64,000 bases of DNA, from NCBI RefSeq assembly GCF_900103345.1, contig NZ_LT629702.1, positions 6,425,501 through 6,489,500 on the forward strand. The letters are read 5' to 3'. Numbering within the stretch: position 1 is the stretch's first letter; the number at the start of each line of letters is the position of its first letter. The notes beneath the pieces are model-generated. The model did no database searches. It saw only the letters and a list, made by a program, of their open reading frames with translations, and had not been told where the DNA came from. Shown one piece after another: positions 35,222 through 44,924 of the stretch. Made by a program: the position numbers and the translations under genes. The stretch comes from Pseudomonas azotoformans. Lineage in GTDB: Bacteria > Pseudomonadota > Gammaproteobacteria > Pseudomonadales > Pseudomonadaceae.

Positions 35222-36196
35222 ATGAGCCGCATCTTTGCAGACAACGCGCACTCCATCGGTAATACGCCCCTGGTGCAGATCAACCGGATCGCGCCGCGTG
35301 GCGTGACCATCCTGGCCAAGATCGAAGGGCGTAACCCGGGCTACTCGGTGAAGTGCCGCATTGGCGCCAACATGATCTGGGACGCCGAAAGCACCGGCAA
35401 ACTCAAGCCGGGCATGACCATCGTCGAACCCACTTCCGGCAACACTGGCATCGGCCTGGCGTTTGTCGCCGCCGCCCGTGGCTACAAGCTGCTGCTGACC
35501 ATGCCGGCATCCATGAGCATCGAGCGGCGCAAGGTACTCAAGGCCCTCGGCGCTGAGTTGGTGCTGACTGAACCGGCCAAGGGCATGAAGGGCGCTATCG
35601 AAAAAGCCGGCGAAATCGTCGCCAGTGATCCGGCCACTTACTTCATGCCGGCCCAGTTCGAAAACCCGGCCAACCCGGCCATCCACGAGAAAACCACCGG
35701 TCCGGAAATCTGGAACGACACCGATGGCGCCGTGGACGTGCTGGTGGCGGGCGTGGGCACCGGTGGCACCATCACCGGCGTGTCGCGCTATATCAAGAAC
35801 ATCGCGGGCAAGCCGATCCTGTCGGTGGCCGTCGAGCCGGCCGTGTCGCCGGTGATCACCCAGGCCCTGGCCGGTGAAGAGATCAAGCCCAGCCCGCACA
35901 AGATCCAGGGTATTGGCGCCGGTTTTGTGCCGAAGAACCTCGACCTGTCGATGGTCGACCGCGTGGAACTGGTGACCGACGACGAATCCAAGGCCATGGC
36001 CCTGCGCCTGATGCAGGAAGAGGGGATTCTGTGCGGTATTTCCTGCGGCGCGGCGATGGCTGTGGCCGTGCGCCTGGCCGAGAAGCCGGAAATGCAGGGC
36101 AAGACCATCGTGGTGATCCTGCCGGACTCCGGTGAGCGCTACCTGTCGAGCATGCTGTTCAGCGATTTGTTTACCGAGCAGGAAAACCAGGCTTGA
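35222..36196 (+). CDS. cysK: Cysteine synthase A (O-acetylserine sulfhydrylase)
   Basis: The enzyme makes L-cysteine from O-acetylserine and sulfide with pyridoxal phosphate. The 324-residue product has the PLP lysine in [17 protein letters not shown] (K44), the [11 protein letters not shown] loop (EPTSGNTG), the glycine phosphate cup [10 protein letters not shown], and the C-terminal [18 protein letters not shown]. It matches CysK rather than CysM, which is shorter and lacks the [10 protein letters not shown] run. It starts at ATG 35222 and is followed 109 bp later by the lpxO-like gene. Confidence 0.95.
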   Translation: MSRIFADNAHSIGNTPLVQINRIAPRGVTILAKIEGRNPGYSVKCRIGANMIWDAESTGKLKPGMTIVEPTSGNTGIGLAFVAAARGYKLLLTMPASMSIERRKVLKALGAELVLTEPAKGMKGAIEKAGEIVASDPATYFMPAQFENPANPAIHEKTTGPEIWNDTDGAVDVLVAGVGTGGTITGVSRYIKNIAGKPILSVAVEPAVSPVITQALAGEEIKPSPHKIQGIGAGFVPKNLDLSMVDRVELVTDDESKAMALRLMQEEGILCGISCGAAMAVAVRLAEKPEMQGKTIVVILPDSGERYLSSMLFSDLFTEQENQA

Positions 36197-36305
36197 TGTA
36201 TGTCAGCGCCAATACCTTGGGCCTTCTGCATACTGGCCCAAGTGTTTATCATGGCCGGCTGCTACGTCTGCTGTTGGCCAGGCGCTTATTTCCAGGAGTT
36301 GCTGC

Positions 36306-37244
36306 ATGACCTTTTCTTTGGCCGCCAAGCTGTCGGTGCTGGCGTTGTTTATCGGCAGCACGCTGTATGTGCATCTGCGCGGCAAGGCGCGTTTGCCGAT
36401 GTTGCGCCAGTTCGTCAACCATTCGGCGCTGTTCGCCCCGTATAACGCCTTGATGTACCTGTTCTCGGCCGTGCCATCCAAGCCCTACCTGGACCGCAGC
36501 AAGTTCCCGGAACTGGACGTGCTCAAGGACAATTGGGAAGTGATCCGCGAAGAGGCCATGCACCTGTTCGACGAGGGTTATATCCGCGCCGCCGAAAAGA
36601 ACAACGACGCCGGTTTCGGTTCGTTCTTCAAGAAAGGCTGGAAGCGTTTCTACCTCAAGTGGTACGACAAACCGCTGCCATCGGCCGAGGCGCTGTGCCC
36701 GAAAACCGTGGCCTTGGTGAGCAGCATTCCCAATGTGAAAGGTGCGATGTTCGCCCTGTTGCCGGGCGGCAGCCACCTCAACCCGCACCGCGACCCGTTT
36801 GCCGGTTCCCTGCGTTATCACCTGGGCCTGTCCACGCCGAACTCCGACGACTGCCGCATCTTCGTCGACGGCCAGGTCTACGCCTGGCGCGACGGTGAAG
36901 ACGTGATGTTCGATGAGACCTACGTGCACTGGGTCAAGAACGAAACCGAGCAGACCCGCGTGATCCTGTTCTGCGATATCGAACGCCCCCTGAGCAACCG
37001 CCTGATGACCCGCGTCAACCGCTGGGTCAGCAAGCAGTTGGGCCGCGCGACTGCGCCGCAGAACCTGGATGACGAGCGCGTAGGCGGGATCAACCAGGCG
37101 TATGCCTGGAGCAAGACCTTCAGCGACAAGTTCAGTGGTGTGGTCAAGCAGTGGAAGCGCAAGCATCCGAAGGCTTACCGCATTGCGCGGCCGGTGCTGG
37201 CGGTTGTCGTATTGGTCCTGCTGTGGAAGTGGCTGTTCGGCTGA
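36306..37244 (+). CDS. lpxO: LpxO-like Fe(II)/2-oxoglutarate lipid A hydroxylase
   Basis: A 312-residue membrane protein of the aspartyl/asparaginyl beta-hydroxylase family, with an N-terminal membrane helix (LAAKLSVLALFIGSTLYVH), the iron-binding H-x-D in LNPHRDPFAGSLRYHLGLSTP, the third ligand histidine in DETYVHWVKNETEQTRVIL, and a C-terminal membrane helix (RPVLAVVVLVLLWKWLFG). LpxO adds the 2-OH group to a secondary acyl chain of lipid A, altering outer-membrane properties. The ATG at 36306 follows AGGAG. Confidence 0.9.
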   Translation: MTFSLAAKLSVLALFIGSTLYVHLRGKARLPMLRQFVNHSALFAPYNALMYLFSAVPSKPYLDRSKFPELDVLKDNWEVIREEAMHLFDEGYIRAAEKNNDAGFGSFFKKGWKRFYLKWYDKPLPSAEALCPKTVALVSSIPNVKGAMFALLPGGSHLNPHRDPFAGSLRYHLGLSTPNSDDCRIFVDGQVYAWRDGEDVMFDETYVHWVKNETEQTRVILFCDIERPLSNRLMTRVNRWVSKQLGRATAPQNLDDERVGGINQAYAWSKTFSDKFSGVVKQWKRKHPKAYRIARPVLAVVVLVLLWKWLFG

Positions 37245-37263
37245 TCTGAAACGCAGTCAAAAC

Positions 37264-37352
37264 TGTGGGAGCGGGCTTGCTCGCGAATGCGGAGTGTCAG
37301 TCGATGCATGCTTGACTGATCCACCGCATTCGCGAGCAAGCCCGCTCCCACA
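37264..37352. repeat. REPIN, GAGCGGGCTTGCTCGCGAA type
   Basis: Two inverted REP copies with outer TGTGGGAG and CTCCCACA lie between the convergent lpxO and acnA genes, starting 20 bp after the lpxO stop and ending 19 bp before the acnA stop. The centre reads GTGTCAGTCGATGCATGCTT, with a short inner palindrome. Confidence 0.9.
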
Positions 37353-37370
37353 TTGGTTTTGCAGTGTTGC

Positions 37371-40112
37371 TTAAGAGGCGATCAACTGGCGCAGCACATA
37401 GTGCAAGATGCCGCCCGACTTGAAGTATTCCACCTCATTCAGCGTATCGATCCGACACAGCACCTCAACCTTCTCCGTAGTGCCATCCTCCCGCGTAATC
37501 ACCAGCGTCAGGTTCATGCGCGGCACGATCTCCACATCGCTCAGCCCGAGAATGTCGATTTTCTCCTTGCCGGTCAGTTTGAGCGACTTGCGGTTCTGAT
37601 CCAGCTTGAACTGCAACGGCAGTACGCCCATGCCCACCAGGTTGGAGCGGTGGATACGCTCGAAGCTCTCGGCAATCACCGCCTTGACCCCCAGCAGGTT
37701 GGTGCCCTTGGCTGCCCAGTCACGGCTGGAGCCGGTGCCGTATTCCTGGCCGGCGATCACCACCAATGGCGTGCCCGACGCCTGGTATTTCATCGCGGCG
37801 TCGTAGATCGGCATCTTCTCGCCAGTGGGGATGTACAGCGTATTGCCGCCTTCCTCACCGCCGAGCATTTCATTGCGGATACGGATGTTGGCAAAGGTGC
37901 CACGCATCATCACTTCATGGTTGCCACGGCGTGAGCCATAGGAGTTGAAGTCGCGCGGCTCTACGCCTTGTTCGCGCAGGTAGCGGCCGGCAGGGCTGTC
38001 GGTCTTGATATTGCCGGCCGGGGAGATGTGGTCAGTGGTGACCGAGTCGCCCAGCAGGGCCAGCACATTGGCGGCTGTGACGTCTTTGATCACCGGCAGG
38101 GGCCCTGCAATATCATCGAAGAACGGTGGGTGCTGGATGTAGGTGGAATCCTTCTGCCACACGTAGGTCGCAGCTTGCGGCACTTCAATGGCTTGCCATT
38201 GCGCGTCACCGGCAAACACCTCGGCGTATTCCTTGTGGAACATGCCGGTGCTGACCTGGGCCACAGCGTCCGCGATCTCTTTGCTGCTCGGCCAGATGTC
38301 CTTGAGGTACACCGGCTTGCCGTCTTGATCGTTACCCAGCGGTTCGCTGCTGATATCAATGCGCACGGTGCCGGCCAAGGCATACGCGACGACCAGGGGC
38401 GGCGATGCCAACCAGTTGGTTTTCACCAGCGGGTGCACCCGGCCTTCGAAGTTGCGGTTGCCGGACAGCACCGACGCCACGGCCAGGTCGGCCTTCTGGA
38501 TGGCTTTCTCGATAGGTTCCGGCAACGGCCCAGAGTTGCCGATGCAGGTGGTGCAGCCATAACCCACCAGGTCGAAGCCGAGCTTGTCCAGGTACTGGGT
38601 GAGGCCAGTCGCCTTGTAGTAGTCGGTGACTACTTTGGAACCGGGGGCCAGCGAGGTTTTCACCCAGGGCTTGCGGGTCAGGCCCTTTTCCACGGCCTTT
38701 TTCGCCACCAGCCCGGCGGCCATCATCACGCTGGGGTTGGAGGTGTTGGTGCAGGAGGTGATCGCGGCGATCACCACGGCGCCGTTTTTCAGGCGATAGG
38801 TCTGGCCGTCGTATTCGTAGTCGGCTTCGCCCACCAGGTCTGCATTGCCCACGGCAACCCCGCCGCCGCCTTCGCTTTCCAGGCGACCTTCTTCCTTGTT
38901 GGTGGGTTTGAATTGCAGGTCGAGGAAGTCGCTGAAGGCCTGGCCCACATTTGGCAGGGCTACGCGGTCCTGTGGGCGCTTCGGCCCGGCCAGGCTGGCT
39001 TCGACGCTGCCCATGTCGAGGGCCAGGCTGTCGGTGAACACCGGTTCCTGGCCGGCGTTGCGCCACAGGCCCTGGGCCTTGGTGTACGCCTCGACCAACT
39101 TCACGGTTTCTGCCGGGCGCCCGGACAGGCGCAGGTAGTCCAGCGTCACTTCATCCACTGGGAAAAAACCGCAGGTGGCGCCGTATTCCGGGGCCATGTT
39201 GGCGATGGTGGCGCGGTCCGCCAACGGCAGGTCGGCCAGGCCGTCGCCGTAGAATTCGACGAACTTGCCCACCACGCCCTTTTTGCGCAGCATCTGGGTC
39301 ACGGTCAGCACCAGGTCAGTGGCGGTGATGCCTTCTTTCAGTTTGCCGGTGAGCTTGAAGCCGATCACTTCCGGGATCAGCATCGACACCGGCTGGCCGA
39401 GCATCGCCGCTTCCGCCTCGATCCCGCCCACGCCCCAGCCGAGTACGCCGAGGCCGTTGATCATGGTGGTGTGGGAGTCGGTGCCGACCAACGTGTCGGG
39501 GAACGCATAGGTGCGGCCGTCTTCGTCCTTGGTCCACACGGTGCGGCCCAGGTATTCGAGGTTGACCTGGTGGCAGATACCGGTGCCCGGTGGCACCACG
39601 CTGAAGTTGTCGAAGGCGCTCTGGCCCCAGCGCAGGAAGGCGTAGCGTTCGCCGTTGCGCTGCATTTCGATGTCGACGTTCTGCTCAAAGGCGTCGGCGT
39701 TGCCGAACTTGTCGACCATCACCGAGTGGTCAATTACCAGGTCCACGGGCGATAGCGGGTTGATGCGCTGCGGATCGCCCCCGGCCTTGGCCACGGCGGC
39801 GCGCATGGCGGCCAGGTCGACCACGGCGGGTACGCCGGTAAAGTCTTGCATCAATACCCGGGCGGGGCGGTACTGGATCTCGCGGTCGGACTGGCGTTCC
39901 TTGAGCCAGGCTGCGATGGCCTTGAGGTCGGCGCCGGTGACGGTCTTGTCGTCTTCCCAGCGCAGCAGGTTTTCCAGCAGCACTTTGAGCGACATCGGCA
40001 GCTTGTCCAGGTCACCCAGACTCTTGGCGGCCTCGGGCAAACTGAAGTAGTGATAGGTCTTGTTGTCGATTTGCAGTGTTTTAAGGGTTCTCAGGCTATC
40101 AAGCGATGACAT
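37371..40112 (-). CDS. acnA: Aconitate hydratase A
   Basis: The 913-residue enzyme isomerises citrate to isocitrate in the TCA cycle. The [4Fe-4S] cluster cysteines are in [11 protein letters not shown] and in [12 protein letters not shown], and the DHISPAGNI and [11 protein letters not shown] motifs of the swivelling fourth domain are present. The order and length fit AcnA (about 890-915 residues) rather than AcnB. Start at 40112 ([14 protein letters not shown]) follows AAGGAGTCG; a further upstream in-frame ATG is improbable. It is divergent from rlmM with 196 bp between. Confidence 0.96.
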   Translation of the reverse strand: MSSLDSLRTLKTLQIDNKTYHYFSLPEAAKSLGDLDKLPMSLKVLLENLLRWEDDKTVTGADLKAIAAWLKERQSDREIQYRPARVLMQDFTGVPAVVDLAAMRAAVAKAGGDPQRINPLSPVDLVIDHSVMVDKFGNADAFEQNVDIEMQRNGERYAFLRWGQSAFDNFSVVPPGTGICHQVNLEYLGRTVWTKDEDGRTYAFPDTLVGTDSHTTMINGLGVLGWGVGGIEAEAAMLGQPVSMLIPEVIGFKLTGKLKEGITATDLVLTVTQMLRKKGVVGKFVEFYGDGLADLPLADRATIANMAPEYGATCGFFPVDEVTLDYLRLSGRPAETVKLVEAYTKAQGLWRNAGQEPVFTDSLALDMGSVEASLAGPKRPQDRVALPNVGQAFSDFLDLQFKPTNKEEGRLESEGGGGVAVGNADLVGEADYEYDGQTYRLKNGAVVIAAITSCTNTSNPSVMMAAGLVAKKAVEKGLTRKPWVKTSLAPGSKVVTDYYKATGLTQYLDKLGFDLVGYGCTTCIGNSGPLPEPIEKAIQKADLAVASVLSGNRNFEGRVHPLVKTNWLASPPLVVAYALAGTVRIDISSEPLGNDQDGKPVYLKDIWPSSKEIADAVAQVSTGMFHKEYAEVFAGDAQWQAIEVPQAATYVWQKDSTYIQHPPFFDDIAGPLPVIKDVTAANVLALLGDSVTTDHISPAGNIKTDSPAGRYLREQGVEPRDFNSYGSRRGNHEVMMRGTFANIRIRNEMLGGEEGGNTLYIPTGEKMPIYDAAMKYQASGTPLVVIAGQEYGTGSSRDWAAKGTNLLGVKAVIAESFERIHRSNLVGMGVLPLQFKLDQNRKSLKLTGKEKIDILGLSDVEIVPRMNLTLVITREDGTTEKVEVLCRIDTLNEVEYFKSGGILHYVLRQLIAS

Positions 40113-40308
40113 GACACGACTCCTTATGGTCCGCACGGCTACGGACCTGACGGGACGAACAGAGCTATCAACTTAGCCCTGTTTTCATTAGCAGGCTAAT
40201 AACTGGACTCTATCGTTAAGTCCAAGGTTCCGAAGTCCGTTATCATGCGCGGGTTTTCATGACAGGCATTGCGACAGCGCAAGGTCGGTTGATTCACTTG
40301 GAGAATTG

Positions 40309-41385
40309 ATGAACACCCTTTTTATGCACTGCCGCCCGGGTTTTGAAGGCGAAGTCTGTTCCGAGATCGCGGAACACGCCGCGCGCCTGAACGTTTCCGG
40401 CTACGCCAAGGCCAAGACCGGCAGCGCCTGCGCCGAATTCGTCTGCACCGAAGAAGACGGCGCCCAGCGCCTGATGCACGGCCAGCGCTTTGCCGAGCTG
40501 ATCTTCCCCAGGCAGTGGGCGCGTGGGGTATTCATCGACCTGCCGGAAACCGACCGCATCAGCGTGATCCTCGCCCACCTGCGTGAATTCCCGGTGTGCG
40601 GCAGCCTGTGGCTGGAGATGGTCGACACCAACGACGGCAAGGAACTGTCGAACTTCTGCAAGAAATTCGAAGTGCACCTGCGCAAGGCCCTGCTGAACGC
40701 CGGCAAGCTGGTCGACGACCCGAGCAAGCCGCGCCTGTTGCTGACCTTCAAGAGCGGCCGCGAAGTGTTCATGGGCCTGGCCGAGTCGAACAACTCGGCG
40801 ATGTGGCCGATGGGTATCCCGCGCCTCAAGTTCCCACGCGAAGCGCCCAGCCGCTCGACCTTGAAGCTGGAAGAAGCCTGGCACCATTTTATCCCCCGCG
40901 ACCAGTGGGACGAGCGCCTGCACGGCGACATGACCGGCGTCGACCTCGGCGCAGCGCCGGGCGGCTGGACCTGGCAACTGGTCAACCGTGGCATGCTGGT
41001 GACCGCCATCGACAACGGCCCCATGGCCGAAAGCCTGATGGACACCGGCCTGGTGCAGCACCTGATGGCCGACGGCTTCACTTTCGTGCCCAAGCAGCCA
41101 GTGGACTGGATGGTCTGCGACATCGTCGAGAAACCGGCGCGCAACGCCGCGCTGCTGGAAACCTGGATCGGCGAGGGGCATTGCCGCGAGGCGGTGGTGA
41201 ACCTGAAGTTGCCGATGAAGCAACGCTACGCTGAAGTGAAGCGCTTGCTGGAGCGCATTGAGGACGGCTTCAAGGCGCGTGGCATTCGCGTGGAGATCGG
41301 CTGCAAGCAGCTGTACCACGACCGTGAGGAAGTGACCTGCCATTTGCGTCGATTGGAAACAGCGAAGAAACCCAAGGCTCGCTGA
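40309..41385 (+). CDS. rlmM: 23S rRNA (cytidine-2498)-2'-O-methyltransferase
   Basis: RlmM methylates the ribose of C2498 in 23S rRNA. The 358-residue product has a small N-terminal THUMP-like region (MNTLFMHCRPGFEGEVCSEIAEHAARL), the SAM motif GVDLGAAPGGWTWQLVNRG near residue 205-223, VDWMVCDIVEKPARN (motif IV) and NLKLPMKQRY. The ATG at 40309 lies after TTGGAG; a TTG three bases earlier could also be used. It is divergent from acnA. Confidence 0.94.
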   Translation: MNTLFMHCRPGFEGEVCSEIAEHAARLNVSGYAKAKTGSACAEFVCTEEDGAQRLMHGQRFAELIFPRQWARGVFIDLPETDRISVILAHLREFPVCGSLWLEMVDTNDGKELSNFCKKFEVHLRKALLNAGKLVDDPSKPRLLLTFKSGREVFMGLAESNNSAMWPMGIPRLKFPREAPSRSTLKLEEAWHHFIPRDQWDERLHGDMTGVDLGAAPGGWTWQLVNRGMLVTAIDNGPMAESLMDTGLVQHLMADGFTFVPKQPVDWMVCDIVEKPARNAALLETWIGEGHCREAVVNLKLPMKQRYAEVKRLLERIEDGFKARGIRVEIGCKQLYHDREEVTCHLRRLETAKKPKAR

Positions 41386-41410
41386 ACAGTTGAAATCACC
41401 ACAGGACCCC

Positions 41411-41500
41411 TGTGGGAGCGGGCTTGCCCGCGAAAGCGGTATAACAGTCGAAACTAATGTTGAATGTGCCCGTGTCTTCGCGGGCAAGCCCGCTCCCACC
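41411..41500. repeat. REPIN, GAGCGGGCTTGCCCGCGAA type
   Basis: Outer TGTGGGAGCG and CGCTCCCACC with inner GGGCTTGCCCGCGAA and TTCGCGGGCAAGCCC. This is a variant with CCCGC in place of CTCGC. It separates rlmM from tusA on the same strand, with 26 bp left before the rlmM stop and 32 bp before the tusA start. Confidence 0.88.
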
Positions 41501-41531
41501 TTTGGAGCGGCATCCGTTTCAGGAGTGATGT

Positions 41532-41777
41532 ATGAACCTCGATTTGCCCGTCGACGCCACCCTCGACGCCACCGGCCTCAACTGCCCGGAGCCGGTGATG
41601 ATGCTGCACCAGCACATCCGTGACCTGCCGCCCGGCGGCTTGCTCAAGGTGATCGCGACCGACCCGTCCACGCGCCGCGATATTCCCAAGTTCTGTGTGT
41701 TCCTGGACCACGAACTGGTGGATCAGCAGGAACAGGCCGGTACGTACCTGTACTGGATCCGCAAGAAGTCTGCTTAA
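41532..41777 (+). CDS. tusA: Sulfur carrier protein TusA
   Basis: An 81-residue protein of the TusA/SirA family with the active cysteine C18 in [11 protein letters not shown] and the [13 protein letters not shown] motif. TusA accepts persulfide from the cysteine desulfurase IscS and passes it on towards 2-thiolation of tRNA wobble uridine and other sulfur routes. The ribosome site is AGGAGTG just upstream. Its last four bases overlap the 3' end of the convergent MATE gene. Confidence 0.95.
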   Translation: MNLDLPVDATLDATGLNCPEPVMMLHQHIRDLPPGGLLKVIATDPSTRRDIPKFCVFLDHELVDQQEQAGTYLYWIRKKSA

Positions 41778-43168
41778 CCCTGCGCTTTATCTGCACGGAT
41801 GCGCCGGCGTGCACTGCGCGCCAGGCGCACCAGCAGCATCCCCGCCGCACAGCTCAGGCCCACGATCAGCCCTTGCCATAAGCCGCTCGGGCCGCTCGGT
41901 TCGCCGAGCCAGTCGGTCAGGCCCAGGGCATAACCCACCGGCAGGCCCACGCCCCAATAGGCGAACAGGGTCAGCACCATGGTGACACGGGTGTCCTGGT
42001 AGCCACGCAAGGCGCCGGCGGCAGTGACCTGGATCGAATCACTGAACTGGAACAGCGCTGAAAACACGATCAGCGTGGAGGCCAGGTGGATGACGATCGG
42101 GTCCGGGGTGTAGATCGCGGCAATCTGTTCGCGAAAGACCAGCATCAGGCTGCACGACAGGCAGGCATACGCCAGCGCAGTGCCCATGCCGACACCGGCG
42201 GCGAAGCGCGCTTCACGCGGTTCGCCGCGGCCCAGGGCCTGGCCCACGCGGACAGTGACGGCCATGCTCAGGGAGTAGGGGATCATGAACACCAGCGAGC
42301 TGACGTTCAGGGCGATCTGATGGCCGGACACCACCGTGGCCCCCAGGCTGCCGAGCAGCAAGGCGATGACGGCGAAGATGCTCGATTCGGCAAAAATCGC
42401 GATGCCAATCGGCAGGCCAATCCCCAGTACACGCTTGATCACTCCCCATTGCGGCCAGTCGAAGCGCTTGAACAATTCGCTGCTCTGGTAAGCCGGGCCC
42501 CAACGGGTCCAGCCGGCCAGGCCGAGCATCATCACCCACATCGCAATGGCCGTGGCCCAGCCACATCCCACACCCCCCATGGCCGGCAGGCCGAGGTGAC
42601 CGTAGATGAAGATGTAGTTCAGCGGAATATTCAGCGCCAGGCCGCACAGGCCCATCACCATGCTCGGTCGCGTGCGGCCCAGGCCATCGCTGAAACAGCG
42701 CAGTACGTAATACAGCGCAATGGCCGGCATGCCGGCAGCAATGCCATGCAGGTAACCCATGGACGGCGCGATCAGGTCGGCCTCGACCTTCATCGCATGC
42801 AGGATCGGTTCGGCGCAGAGCAGCAATAGCGCCCCCGTGATGCCGACCACCACGGCCAGCCACAACGACTGTCGCACCAACGGCCCGATCGCGCTGAACT
42901 GGCCCGCACCGTAGCGCTGTGCAACTTTCGGCGTGGTCGCCAGCAGTGTGCCGGTCATCAGCAGGTACACCGGAATCCAGATCGAGTTGCCCAGGCCCAC
43001 TGCCGCCAGGTCTTGCGGGCTGACGCGTCCGGCCATCACCGCATCGACAAAACTCATCGCCGTGGTGGCCAGTTGGCCGATCATGATCGGCAGGGCGAGC
43101 GTCAGCAGGCCGCGCACTTCCCGGCGAATGCGGGCGGGGCGGGTAAGGGTGGCGGTGGCAGTGTTCAC
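41774..43168 (-). CDS. MATE-family multidrug exporter (NorM-like)
   Basis: A 464-residue protein with twelve hydrophobic segments, in the NorM branch: the first membrane segment ([31 protein letters not shown]), [20 protein letters not shown] at the middle and [16 protein letters not shown] at the domain junction. MATE pumps swap Na+ or H+ for cationic drugs or dyes. The start is uncertain: the GTG at 43168 ([17 protein letters not shown]) gives the normal length; an ATG at 43225 would add 19 residues. It overlaps tusA by four bases and is divergent from pdxB. Confidence 0.9.
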   Translation of the reverse strand: MNTATATLTRPARIRREVRGLLTLALPIMIGQLATTAMSFVDAVMAGRVSPQDLAAVGLGNSIWIPVYLLMTGTLLATTPKVAQRYGAGQFSAIGPLVRQSLWLAVVVGITGALLLLCAEPILHAMKVEADLIAPSMGYLHGIAAGMPAIALYYVLRCFSDGLGRTRPSMVMGLCGLALNIPLNYIFIYGHLGLPAMGGVGCGWATAIAMWVMMLGLAGWTRWGPAYQSSELFKRFDWPQWGVIKRVLGIGLPIGIAIFAESSIFAVIALLLGSLGATVVSGHQIALNVSSLVFMIPYSLSMAVTVRVGQALGRGEPREARFAAGVGMGTALAYACLSCSLMLVFREQIAAIYTPDPIVIHLASTLIVFSALFQFSDSIQVTAAGALRGYQDTRVTMVLTLFAYWGVGLPVGYALGLTDWLGEPSGPSGLWQGLIVGLSCAAGMLLVRLARSARRRIRADKAQG

Positions 43169-43308
43169 GTACAGGTGTCCAGTCGAGGCAAGCGCAAGGA
43201 CAGCGGATTCTACGCGTTGACGCATCGGTCAGGAAAAAACCTGTGTTAGCGATTTGTAAGCGAGGGCTGCGATCCCTGTACACTGCGGGTCCGCCTAAGG
43301 AGCCTGCC

Positions 43309-44451
43309 ATGCTGATTGTTGCCGACGAAAATATTCCGCTGCTCGATGCCTTCTTCCAGGGTTTCGGTGAGATTCGCCGCGTGCCTGGCCGTTCCATTGA
43401 CCGTGCCACGGTCGAGCAGGCCGATGTATTGCTGGTGCGCTCGGTGACCAACGTCAACCGTGCCTTGCTTGATGGCACGAACGTGCGCTTTGTCGGCACC
43501 TGCACCATCGGCACTGACCACCTGGACCTCGACTACTTCAAACAGGCCGGTATCCAGTGGTCCAGTGCCCCCGGCTGTAACGCCCGTGGCGTGGTGGACT
43601 ATGTGCTGGGCAGCCTGATGACGCTGGCCGAGATCGAAGGCGCCGACCTTAACCAGCGCACCTACGGCGTGGTTGGCGCCGGTGAAGTCGGCGGGCGGCT
43701 GGTCAAGGTACTCAAGGGCCTGGGCTGGAACGTGCTGGTCTGTGACCCGCCCCGGCAGATCGCCGAAGACGGCGATTACGTCAGCCTGGCGCAGATCGTC
43801 GAGCAATGCGATGTGATCAGCCTGCACACACCGCTGACCAAGTCCGGCAACGGCTCCACCTGGCACCTGTTCGACCGTCAGCGCCTTGAACAGCTCAAGC
43901 CCGGCACCTGGTTGATCAACGCCAGCCGTGGCCCGGTGGTCGACAATGCCGCCCTGCGTGAGGTGTTGCTGGACCGCGAAGACCTGCAAGCGGTGCTGGA
44001 TGTGTGGGAGGGCGAGCCCGAAGTGGACGTCGACCTGGCTGACCTGTGCGTGCTGGCCACGCCGCATATCGCTGGCTACAGCCTCGACGGCAAGCAGCGC
44101 GGTACGGCGCAGATCTATCAGGCGTACTGCGCGCACCTGGGCCAGGAGCCGAGCATTCAATTGCGTGATTTGCTGCCACCGCCGTGGTTGGCCGAGGTGC
44201 AGCTGAATGCTTCTACCGACCCGGCATGGGCGCTGGCGACGCTGTGCCGCAGCGTGTACGACCCACGGCGTGATGATGCGGATTTCCGCCGCAGCCTTGT
44301 AGGAACGGTGGACGAGCAGCGCAAGGCGTTTGACCTGCTGCGCAAGCACTACCCCGAGCGCCGCGAGGTCGATGGTTTGAAGGTGCGCATCCTGGGTGAG
44401 TCGGCCGTGTTGTCGAACATCGTGTCCGCGTTGGGCGCCGAAGCGGTTTAG
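43309..44451 (+). CDS. pdxB: Erythronate-4-phosphate dehydrogenase
   Basis: PdxB oxidises 4-phosphoerythronate in pyridoxal phosphate synthesis. The 380-residue product starts with [16 protein letters not shown] and carries the NAD motif [20 protein letters not shown], the catalytic Arg in [14 protein letters not shown], the Glu in VWEGEPEVD and the His in [15 protein letters not shown], plus the PdxB-specific C-terminal dimer domain (about residues 290-380). AGGAGCC precedes the ATG at 43309. It ends at a strong two-way terminator. Confidence 0.96.
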   Translation: MLIVADENIPLLDAFFQGFGEIRRVPGRSIDRATVEQADVLLVRSVTNVNRALLDGTNVRFVGTCTIGTDHLDLDYFKQAGIQWSSAPGCNARGVVDYVLGSLMTLAEIEGADLNQRTYGVVGAGEVGGRLVKVLKGLGWNVLVCDPPRQIAEDGDYVSLAQIVEQCDVISLHTPLTKSGNGSTWHLFDRQRLEQLKPGTWLINASRGPVVDNAALREVLLDREDLQAVLDVWEGEPEVDVDLADLCVLATPHIAGYSLDGKQRGTAQIYQAYCAHLGQEPSIQLRDLLPPPWLAEVQLNASTDPAWALATLCRSVYDPRRDDADFRRSLVGTVDEQRKAFDLLRKHYPERREVDGLKVRILGESAVLSNIVSALGAEAV

Positions 44452-44463
44452 AGACCGAATAAA

Positions 44464-44488
44464 AAACCCGGCCACCAGGGCCGGGTTT
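44464..44488. terminator. Two-way intrinsic terminator after pdxB
   Basis: AAACCCGGCC (44464-44473) pairs with GGCCGGGTTT (44479-44488) around ACCAG, with an A-run before and T-tract after, so it works in both directions: for pdxB and for the convergent small gene that ends at 44506. Confidence 0.85.
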
Positions 44489-44505
44489 GAAAGAGCGTGG
44501 GCGCT

Positions 44506-44679
44506 TCAGCCTTGCTGGGCAGGCTTGACCAGTCGCTGTTCCAGTTCGCTGCACGCTTGCTGGATCATCTCTTCGGTGATCTGCACTTCGCGGCCTTGGG
44601 CGTCAATGTACGAGCAAGGCAACTGCTGCGGTTGGCGGATCACTTCAATCTTGGCATCGCTGCTGTTCTGCAAGGTCAT
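44506..44679 (-). CDS. Small conserved-type protein, 57 residues
   Basis: An ATG at 44679 with a strong GAGGAG ribosome site eight bases upstream opens a 57-codon frame (MTLQNSSDAKIEVIRQPQQL start; EEMIQQACSELEQRLVKP near the end). It is small, acidic and helical at the C-terminus, with two cysteines. I do not recognise its family, but it lies convergent with pdxB and uses the same terminator, and similar small proteins with a PCSYIDAQGREVQITEEMI core are common in Pseudomonas, in my recollection. A methionine 15 bases upstream gives a 62-residue form. Confidence 0.7.
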   Translation of the reverse strand: MTLQNSSDAKIEVIRQPQQLPCSYIDAQGREVQITEEMIQQACSELEQRLVKPAQQG

Positions 44680-44924
44680 GGCCTGTCTCCTCATCAGGTT
44701 GTGTACCTACTCTAAAGCCCGCGCGTGACCAGGCTGTTACAACTCCCTGCCAGGTCAGCGGTTCGAACACTCAGTCCACCAGAAACCAATACAGATTTCC
44801 AGCCAGGGGTTAGACCGATAGCCTCTAGGGATCAGCATCGGCGGGCATAATTAACCTGACTCATTGCTATTCGCCCAAGTTCCCCCCATGTAGGTGTACA
44901 GACTCCTCATCGGTGATGCCCTCC

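Noticed and set aside
35222..36196. Possible cysM instead of cysK
   Set aside because: The N-terminal [10 protein letters not shown] run, the 324-residue length and the ERYLSSMLF ending are those of CysK.
37968..39755. A 595-codon open frame on the strand opposite acnA
   Set aside because: It mirrors acnA codon by codon (rich in His, Gly, Ala, Val runs), has no ribosome site or known domain, and acnA itself is complete and certain.
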